5,799 nt of DNA from Solirubrobacterales bacterium (GTDB taxonomy: Bacteria > Actinomycetota > Thermoleophilia > Solirubrobacterales > Solirubrobacteraceae), in contig JAOPZU010000578.1 of the NCBI GenBank assembly GCA_025963955.1, forward strand, positions 1 to 5,799, in the 5' to 3' direction. The translations under genes were made by a program, and so were the position numbers. The notes under the pieces were generated by a model, which was not told the origin of the DNA, made no database searches, and saw only the letters and a program-made list of their open reading frames with translations. This document shows positions 1 to 3,890 of the stretch, one piece after another (positions within the stretch are counted from its first letter, which is position 1; every line of letters begins with the position of its first letter).

Positions 1-1
1 G

Positions 2-22
2 CGGCCGGGCGGTGCGACATGA
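2..22 (+). CDS. C-terminal end of an upstream gene (partial)
   Basis: The second reading frame ends in Arg-Pro-Gly-Gly-Ala-Thr and then TGA at 20-22, overlapping the ATG at 19-21 of the tandem ABC ATPase as ATGA. This stop/start overlap is typical of translationally coupled genes in one operon. Because MacB/LolD-type ATPases usually sit next to their FtsX-like permease, a permease is the most likely identity, but only six residues are visible and nothing in them identifies a family. Confidence 0.35.
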   Translation, partial: RPGGAT

Positions 23-1587
23 GCCAGGCGGCCGCCGTCGAGGTCCGCGACCTCTTCCGCGTGCACCGCACGAGCGAGGGCGACGCCGCGGCGCTGCAGG
101 GGCTGACGCTGCGCGTGGGTGCCGGCGAGTTCCTCGCCGTGCTCGGTCCGAGCGGCGCGGGCAAGTCCACGCTGCTGCGGGTCCTCGCGGGCCTCGAGAC
201 GCCGTCGGCGGGACGCTTGTTCGTCCTCGGCGAGGACCTCGGCCGGCTGTCGGCGGCGCGGCGCAGCGTGCTGCGCCAGCGCCGTCTCGGGCTCGTCGAC
301 CAGCACCACGACCGCGCGCTCCCGGCGGCGCTGGACTGCCGGGCGGCCGTCGGGCTCGCGCTCGCTCTGCGGGGCGAGCCCCGCCGTGCCTGCCAGGCCC
401 GGGCCGACGCGCTCCTGGATCGCGTCGGGCTCGGCGGGCGCGGGAGCGCGTACCCGCACGAGCTCTCGGGCGGCGAGCGGCAGCGGGTGGCGGTGTGCGC
501 CGCGCTGGTCCATCGTCCCGGGTTGCTGCTGGCCGACGAGCCCGGCGGGGAGCTCGACGCCGCCTCCGCCGCGGCGGTGTACGGCCTGATCGCCGAGCTC
601 GCGCGGGAGGAGGGCGCGACGGTGGTGCTCGTCTCCCACGACCGGGCGGTCCCGGGCTACGCGGACCGCACGATCCAGCTGCGCGACGGCCGCGTGAGCG
701 ACGAGGCGGCCGGCGCCGGGGACGCCGCGCTCGTGGTGGACGGGAGCGGCTGGGTCCGCCTGCCCGAGGCGCTGCTGCGGCGCAGCGGGGTCGGGGCCCG
801 GGTCCGCGCCGAGGCCGGGGAGGGCCGCATCGTGCTGCACCGGGTGGCCGCCCGCTCACCCGCCGCGGAGGACGCCGGCGACCGGCGGGACACCGCGCCG
901 GGCTTGTCGCCCGCGCCAGCTTCGTCGCCCCCGCCGGCCGGCCCTTCCGTCGTCCGGCTCGAGGACGTGTCCCGGCACTACGGCACCCGTGCGGTCCTGC
1001 AGGCCTTCACGGCCGTCCCGGAGCCCGCCCGGCTGACCGCGCTCAGCGGTCGCTCGGGGTCCGGGAAGTCGACGGTGCTGCGGCTGCTCGCCGGCCTCGA
1101 GCGGCCTGACGCCGGGCGCGTCCTGGTGGACAACACCGACCTGGTGACGCTCGACCGCGGCACGCTGGCGGCGCTGCGGCGCGCGCGCATCGGCGTGGTG
1201 ACGCAGAACACCGGCCTGCTGGACCACCTCGCGGCCCGCGAGAACGTCGCCCTGGCGCTGACGGTCCGCGGCTGCGCCCACGCGGAGGCCGTCGCGCGAG
1301 CCGACGCCATGCTCACGTCGCTCGGCCTGGCGGAGCGGCTGCGTCAGCGCACCTCGCGCCTGTCGGGCGGGGAGCGCCAGCGCGTGGCGATCGCGCGCGG
1401 ACTGGTGGGAGGACCCGGACTGCTGCTCGTGGACGAGCCCACCTCGCGCCTGGACGAGGCGAACGCGGTCACCGTGGCCACGCTCCTGGCCGCCCTGGCC
1501 CGCCGCCACGCCACCACGATCGTCTGCGCGACGCACGACCCGATCGTGCTCGCGCGGTGCGACGCCGTCGTGGAACTCGGGGCCTGA
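19..1587 (+). CDS. ABC transporter ATP-binding protein with two fused nucleotide-binding domains (MacB/LolD-like)
   Basis: Cytoplasmic ATPase of 522 residues with two complete ABC domains and no membrane segment, expected to power a separate permease. Domain 1 (about 5-228) shows Walker A GPSGAGKST (43-51), Q-loop Gln95, signature LSGGERQRV (149-157), Walker B LLLADEP (169-175, catalytic Glu174) and H-loop His207. Domain 2 (about 311-522) shows Walker A GRSGSGKST (344-352), Gln396, signature LSGGERQRV (448-456), Walker B LLLVDEP (468-474, Glu473) and His506. Both sites therefore look able to hydrolyse ATP. Between them lie a swapped-hairpin/AbrB-like segment (about 238-275) and an Ala/Pro/Asp-rich linker (about 280-310). 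Sequence style is that of the MacB/LolD/FtsE branch, which serves FtsX-like permeases that move lipoproteins, peptides or drugs; the substrate cannot be read here. The ATG overlaps the preceding stop (ATGA), and no strong Shine-Dalgarno is seen, which suits translational coupling. A frame open to the window edge means an earlier start cannot be excluded. Confidence 0.9.
   Translation: MSQAAAVEVRDLFRVHRTSEGDAAALQGLTLRVGAGEFLAVLGPSGAGKSTLLRVLAGLETPSAGRLFVLGEDLGRLSAARRSVLRQRRLGLVDQHHDRALPAALDCRAAVGLALALRGEPRRACQARADALLDRVGLGGRGSAYPHELSGGERQRVAVCAALVHRPGLLLADEPGGELDAASAAAVYGLIAELAREEGATVVLVSHDRAVPGYADRTIQLRDGRVSDEAAGAGDAALVVDGSGWVRLPEALLRRSGVGARVRAEAGEGRIVLHRVAARSPAAEDAGDRRDTAPGLSPAPASSPPPAGPSVVRLEDVSRHYGTRAVLQAFTAVPEPARLTALSGRSGSGKSTVLRLLAGLERPDAGRVLVDNTDLVTLDRGTLAALRRARIGVVTQNTGLLDHLAARENVALALTVRGCAHAEAVARADAMLTSLGLAERLRQRTSRLSGGERQRVAIARGLVGGPGLLLVDEPTSRLDEANAVTVATLLAALARRHATTIVCATHDPIVLARCDAVVELGA
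730..846 (+). other. AbrB/SpoVT-like swapped-hairpin segment inside the ABC protein
   Basis: Residues about 238-275 follow the first ABC domain and have the pattern Val-Val-Asp-Gly-Ser-Gly-Trp-Val-Arg-Leu-Pro, then a short helix (EALLRRSGVG), then alternating strand residues (ARVRAEAGEGRIVLHRV). This resembles the 'grg-rvxLP...lgl-gdrvxv...dgrivl' pattern of AbrB/MazE swapped-hairpin domains. From memory, similar tails occur at the end of some actinobacterial ABC ATPases. Here the tail is followed by a linker and a second ATPase, so the protein looks like a fusion of two ATPase genes, the first with such a tail. The domain call rests on pattern only. Confidence 0.45.
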
Positions 1588-1614
1588 GGGGGGTGAACCC
1601 GCGCCGCCGGGACC

Positions 1615-1620
1615 TATAGG
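1615..1620 (+). promoter_or_regulatory. Possible -10 element upstream of the MGMT-like gene
   Basis: TATAGG within the 8-bp palindrome CCTATAGG (1613-1620) is the only AT-containing stretch in the 62-bp gap after the ABC gene. It lies 29 bp before the start codon. A weak -35 candidate, GTGAAC (1593-1598), sits 16 bp upstream and matches the consensus at three of six bases. A separate promoter for the small gene is plausible; read-through from the ABC gene is equally possible. Confidence 0.25.
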
Positions 1621-1637
1621 GGGAAAGACCCCACGAC

Positions 1638-1644
1638 GAGGAGG
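1638..1644 (+). promoter_or_regulatory. Strong Shine-Dalgarno site of the MGMT-like gene
   Basis: GAGGAGG lies 5 bases before the ATG at 1650-1652. It is the best ribosome binding site in the window and fixes the start of this short gene. Confidence 0.8.
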
Positions 1645-1649
1645 ACACG

Positions 1650-1967
1650 ATGGACGACGAGACGCTTTGCGCGGTGGTGGCCGCGATCCCGCCCGGCCGC
1701 TGGATGAGCTACGGCGACGTGTGCGCGGTGGCCGGTGGCCATCCGCGCCAGGCACTCGGCCTGAACATGCGGCTGGAGCGCCTGGTCTGCCCGGGTGCGC
1801 ACCGGGTGCTGAAGACCGACGGCACGGTGGCCCCGACCGCTCTGGGCGACCCGCGGCGCGTGCACAACCTGCTCGCGAAGGAGCGCCTGGCGTTCGTCCG
1901 CGGGCACGCGGATCCCGAGGCCCGGGTGATGCCATCCGCGGACGACGGGGCGGAGGCGGCGGCCTGA
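1650..1967 (+). CDS. MGMT-family alkyltransferase-like protein lacking the acceptor cysteine
   Basis: A 105-residue protein with the winged-helix DNA-binding fold of O6-methylguanine-DNA methyltransferase. It has [17 protein letters not shown] (13-29, with the base-flipping-type Tyr21), a helix containing the likely intercalating Arg33 (HPRQALG), and [10 protein letters not shown] (49-58). In true MGMT the motif is Pro-Cys-His-Arg-Val, and that Cys takes the alkyl group. Here the position is Ala50 (GCG, 1797-1799), followed by the conserved His-Arg-Val. The only nearby Cys is Cys47, three residues earlier and out of register. The C-terminal part ([16 protein letters not shown]) resembles the family's closing helix. 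Known alkyltransferase-like (ATL) proteins bind O6-alkylguanine without repairing it and flag it for nucleotide excision repair; the same role is inferred here. ATLs more often carry Trp at this place, so this is a different sub-group. The protein is cytoplasmic and small because it lacks the N-terminal MGMT domain. It has a strong ribosome binding site and lies 62 bp after the ABC gene. Confidence 0.8.
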   Translation: MDDETLCAVVAAIPPGRWMSYGDVCAVAGGHPRQALGLNMRLERLVCPGAHRVLKTDGTVAPTALGDPRRVHNLLAKERLAFVRGHADPEARVMPSADDGAEAAA

Positions 1968-1976
1968 GCCGCCGCC
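1955..1976. terminator. Perfect GC hairpin spanning the MGMT-like stop codon, between convergent genes
   Basis: GGCGGCGGC (1955-1963), loop CTGA (1964-1967) and GCCGCCGCC (1968-1976) form a 9-bp perfect stem, with the TGA stop inside the loop. It lies 15 bp before the convergent thioredoxin stop, so it could act on transcripts from both sides. There is no T-tract, as is common for terminators in very GC-rich actinobacteria. In a GCC-repeat context part of the symmetry could be coincidental. Confidence 0.5.
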
Positions 1977-1991
1977 GGTCCGCCGGTCCTG

Positions 1992-2315
1992 CTAGCCGAG
2001 GGCCGAGCCGAGCTCGGCCTCGATCTTCTTCTTGGGGAAGGCGCCGATGATCTTCTTGGCCTCGGCACCGTTCTTGAAGAGGATCATGGTCGGGATCGAC
2101 AGCACGCCGTACTTGCTGGCGACGAGCTGGTTCTCGTCCACGTTGAGCTTCACGACGGTCAGGTCGTCACGCTCGGCGTCGATCTCCTCGAGGACCGGGC
2201 CCACGACGCGGCACGGGCCGCACCAGGGCGCCCAGAAGTCGACGAGCACGGGGCCGTCGGCCTCGATGACCTCGGCCTGGAAGTTGGAATCGGTGACGTC
2301 CTTCAGACTGCCCAT
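1992..2315 (-). CDS. trxA: Thioredoxin
   Basis: A complete 107-residue thioredoxin, the usual length. It is a small cytoplasmic dithiol reductase that is kept reduced by thioredoxin reductase and reduces disulfides in ribonucleotide reductase, peroxiredoxins and other proteins. Landmarks fall where expected: buried Asp26 in VLVDFWAPW, active site WCGPC (31-35, Cys32 and Cys35), VKLNVDEN, cis-Pro75 in SIPTMILF, and Gly-Ala after KNG. The ATG at 2315-2313 is chosen because AAGGAGA lies 6 bases upstream and the product starts like known TrxA (MGSLKDVTDSNF). The same frame stays open far upstream to about 3431, but that extension runs out of frame through the SpoIIM-like gene and is an artefact of high GC. 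Thioredoxin reductase is not in the window. The gene follows the SpoIIM-like gene by 77 bp with a promoter-like island between them, so it is probably transcribed on its own. Confidence 0.96.
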   Translation of the reverse strand: MGSLKDVTDSNFQAEVIEADGPVLVDFWAPWCGPCRVVGPVLEEIDAERDDLTVVKLNVDENQLVASKYGVLSIPTMILFKNGAEAKKIIGAFPKKKIEAELGSALG

Positions 2316-2320
2316 GTCGT

Positions 2321-2327
2321 TCTCCTT
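2321..2327 (-). promoter_or_regulatory. Shine-Dalgarno site of thioredoxin
   Basis: On the minus strand AAGGAGA lies 5-6 bases before the ATG at 2315-2313. It supports this start over the long upstream open frame. Confidence 0.75.
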
Positions 2328-2346
2328 CGCGGTTGCGCTGCGCTCC

Positions 2347-2352
2347 ACTATA
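2347..2352 (-). promoter_or_regulatory. Probable -10 element of the thioredoxin promoter
   Basis: TATAGT on the minus strand lies in a small AT-rich island (2347-2366) of the 77-bp gap, 31 bp before the thioredoxin start. That would give a leader of roughly 25 nt containing the Shine-Dalgarno site. No good -35 hexamer is present at 17 bp (the region reads as GC). A short direct repeat, CACTT-CACTT, lies just upstream of the -10. I looked for a SigR-type promoter (GGAAT with GTT), typical of oxidative-stress thioredoxin genes in Streptomyces, and did not see one. Confidence 0.5.
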
Positions 2353-2392
2353 CAAAGTGAAGTGACCCGGCCCGGCGGATCCTGTCGGGAGC

Positions 2393-3097
2393 CTAGCCCC
2401 GCAGCGCCAGCAGCAGGTGCGGGCTCACGAAGACCTCGATGAACGCCGCCAGGACGAGCACCGGGATCGCCATCGCGGTCGTGACGAAGGTCGCGGCGAG
2501 CAGCTCGTGCCACGCGCCCCTGCGGCTCGCGAGCATCCACGCGGCGAGCGGTAGGAACAGCGCCATCAGCTCCGGGATCGCGTGGGGCAGCAGGCCGAGC
2601 AGCAGCAGGCCCACGGACATCCCCTGATCGGCGGCCAGTGAGGAGGCGGCGTGGCCGATCGTCAGCGCCTGGGTGACGAGCGAGAACGTCGTGGCGCAGA
2701 GGACGAAGACGATCGCGGCGCGGCCGATGTGGTCGTGGGCGCGCCGCATGAGCGGGCTGCGGGCGGCGGCCTCCGCCGGCAGCGAGCTGCCGGCGATGAA
2801 GCCGGCCACGCACGCCAGCGCGTGCAGCGCAAGCACCAGCGAGTTGCGGAACAGCACCGCCCCGACGTCGCCGAGGCCCGCGGGGGCGTTGAAGCCCGGC
2901 AGGTAGCTGCCAGAGCTGCCCGCATCCGGGGTGGTGATCGTCCCGATCATCCAGACCGCGGAGAGCAGCGCCGCGGTGACGGCCGCCGCGCCCAGCAGCC
3001 ACCCGCGCAGGACCGGCCACGGGTCGCTGTTCCAGCGGGTCAGGGCGCCGCGGGTGTCGCGGACCCCTTTGACGAAGGCGAAGTCGGAGCGCTCCAT
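2393..3097 (-). CDS. SpoIIM-like (stage II sporulation protein M family) membrane protein
   Basis: A 234-residue integral membrane protein with about five hydrophobic segments (roughly 30-52, 80-105, 125-150, 160-190 and 200-224) after a short polar N-terminus. Family-type features are the Asn in VLFRNSLVLALHALACVAGFIAG (Asn85, with the Gly-rich helix after it) and LPHAIPELMALFLPLAAWML (170-189), which matches the conserved Pro-His...Glu motif of SpoIIM/DUF95. In Bacillus, SpoIIM works with SpoIID and SpoIIP in septal peptidoglycan remodelling during engulfment. Actinobacterial homologues are widespread in non-endospore formers and their function is unclear, so no role in sporulation is inferred. 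The ATG at 3097-3095 is the only standard start codon between the in-frame TGA of the mannosyltransferase gene (3157-3155) and the conserved region. It has no Shine-Dalgarno site and lies in a hairpin. The gene is 57 bp downstream of the mannosyltransferase gene and may share its transcript. Confidence 0.75.
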   Translation of the reverse strand: MERSDFAFVKGVRDTRGALTRWNSDPWPVLRGWLLGAAAVTAALLSAVWMIGTITTPDAGSSGSYLPGFNAPAGLGDVGAVLFRNSLVLALHALACVAGFIAGSSLPAEAAARSPLMRRAHDHIGRAAIVFVLCATTFSLVTQALTIGHAASSLAADQGMSVGLLLLGLLPHAIPELMALFLPLAAWMLASRRGAWHELLAATFVTTAMAIPVLVLAAFIEVFVSPHLLLALRG

Positions 3098-3110
3098 GCA
3101 GCGACTGCAT
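3096..3110. repeat. Inverted repeat over the SpoIIM-like start codon
   Basis: ATGCAG (3096-3101), loop CGA, CTGCAT (3105-3110) is a perfect 6-bp inverted repeat. In the minus-strand transcript the start codon AUG begins inside the 3' arm, so a hairpin would partly hide it. It may alternatively be a short operator. Confidence 0.5.
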
Positions 3111-3134
3111 CGGCGTCCGCGGCGACCCGCTTGA

Positions 3135-3148
3135 GCGCCCCGGGGCGC
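3135..3148. terminator. GC palindrome after the mannosyltransferase gene
   Basis: GCGCCCC followed by GGGGCGC is a 14-bp perfect palindrome that could fold as a 5-bp stem with a 4-base loop. It starts 7 bp past the mannosyltransferase stop codon on the minus strand. It could be a weak terminator or an mRNA-end structure; there is no T-tract, and such palindromes arise easily in this composition. Confidence 0.3.
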
Positions 3149-3154
3149 CGAGCG

Positions 3155-3874
3155 TCAGCGGCGCCGCAGCCGCGGCACGAGGAACATCGCCTCGACCGCG
3201 ATCCTCGAGGACATCTTGGAGGTGCCGTGCTGCCGGTCGCGAAAGCGGATCGGGACCTCCTGCACGCGGAAGCCCGCCCCGATCGCGCGGTAGGTCAGCT
3301 CGACCTGGAAGGCGTAGCCGTGCGAGCGGACGGTCGGCAGGTCGATCGCCCGCAGCACCTCGGCGCGGAAGCACTTGAAGCCACCGGTCAGGTCGCGGAT
3401 CCCGAGGGAGAGCATCCGCCGGGCGTACCACGAGCCGCCGCGGCTGATGAGCAGCCGCCCGCGGCCCCAGTCCTGCACCGAGCCGCCCGGCACGTAGCGC
3501 GAGCCGAGGGCGAGGTCGCAGGTGGTGCGCGCCGCGTCCAGCAGCCGGACCAGGTCGGCGGGGTCGTGCGAGAAGTCCGCGTCCATCTCCATGACGTAGC
3601 CCGCGTCCTGCGCGAGGGCGTGCTGGAAGCCGGCGATGTACGCCGGACCGAGGCCCTCGCGCACCGTCCGGTGCAGGACCCCGACGCTCTCCAGCTCGGC
3701 CGCGAGGCCGTCCGCCAGGCGGCCCGTGCCGTCGGGCGAGCCGTCGTCCACGACCAGGATCCGGTGTCCCTCGGGCGCGGCCGCGGCCAGCGCCCCGTCC
3801 GCCGCGCGGACGATGGCGTCGATGTTCTCGGCCTCGTTGAAGGTCGGGAGGATGAGCCAGGGGATTCCGGACAC
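3155..3874 (-). CDS. GT2 glycosyltransferase, polyprenol monophosphomannose synthase (DPM1/Ppm1-like)
   Basis: A 239-residue GT-A fold enzyme expected to transfer mannose from GDP-mannose to polyprenyl phosphate on the inner face of the membrane. The lipid-linked mannose is the donor for extracytoplasmic mannosylation of proteins and glycolipids. Motifs in order: LPTFNEAENI (9-18), VVDDGSPDGT (41-50, nucleotide-binding Asp pair), MDADFSHDP (97-105, metal-binding Asp-Ala-Asp), LGSRYVPGG (123-131), LTGGFKCFR (162-170), HGYAFQVEL (185-193) and FRDRQHGTSKM (211-221). These are the standard DPM1 set. No C-terminal membrane domain is present, so it is the soluble catalytic form; a separate membrane partner is not visible. 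The start is set at GTG (3874-3872) because it directly precedes SGIPWLILPTFNEAEN and no other start is available before the frame runs into the divergent polX gene. The only possible Shine-Dalgarno is a weak AGG. Function as a mannosyl rather than glucosyl transferase is inferred from overall motif similarity. Confidence 0.87.
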   Translation of the reverse strand: MSGIPWLILPTFNEAENIDAIVRAADGALAAAAPEGHRILVVDDGSPDGTGRLADGLAAELESVGVLHRTVREGLGPAYIAGFQHALAQDAGYVMEMDADFSHDPADLVRLLDAARTTCDLALGSRYVPGGSVQDWGRGRLLISRGGSWYARRMLSLGIRDLTGGFKCFRAEVLRAIDLPTVRSHGYAFQVELTYRAIGAGFRVQEVPIRFRDRQHGTSKMSSRIAVEAMFLVPRLRRR

Positions 3875-3881
3875 GTGGCCG
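3868..3881. repeat. Imperfect palindrome centred on CACGTG at the mannosyltransferase start
   Basis: CGGaCACGTGgCCG is a 14-bp dyad with one mismatched pair (3871/3878). It covers the GTG start of the mannosyltransferase gene and most of the short gap to polX. It is placed where a bound regulator could affect both divergent genes, but no family can be assigned. Confidence 0.3.
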
Positions 3882-3883
3882 CG

Positions 3884-3890
3884 TAGCCTA
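3884..3890. promoter_or_regulatory. Candidate shared symmetric -10 element for divergent transcription
   Basis: TAGCCTA reads TAGCCT on the plus strand (3884-3889) and TAGGCT on the minus strand (3890-3885), so both fit the TANNNT form of a sigma-70 -10 element. The last T lies 9 bases before the second polX ATG (3899) and 10 bases before the GT2 GTG, which would give leaderless or nearly leaderless mRNAs on both sides. No convincing -35 hexamers are visible on either side. Confidence 0.35.

Noticed and set aside
1620..1632. A short GGGG-AAAGA-CCCC hairpin before the MGMT-like gene as a riboswitch or attenuator.
   Set aside because: The stem has only four pairs and there is no conserved riboswitch structure; the gap is too short for a known class.
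856..1935. A 359-codon minus-strand open frame across the ABC and MGMT-like genes.
   Set aside because: It is antisense to strongly conserved ABC and MGMT motifs, has Arg/Gly/Pro-rich composition and shows no recognisable domain.
1992..3431. A 479-codon minus-strand open frame ending in thioredoxin, which would suggest a large thioredoxin fusion.
   Set aside because: The upstream part overlaps the SpoIIM-like gene and the GT2 gene out of frame and reads as low-complexity Arg/Pro/Ala. Thioredoxin has its own ribosome binding site and a normal start at 2315.
2651..3886. A 411-codon plus-strand open frame opposite the SpoIIM-like and GT2 genes.
   Set aside because: It is antisense to two genes with clear family motifs and has the biased composition of a GC-driven shadow frame.
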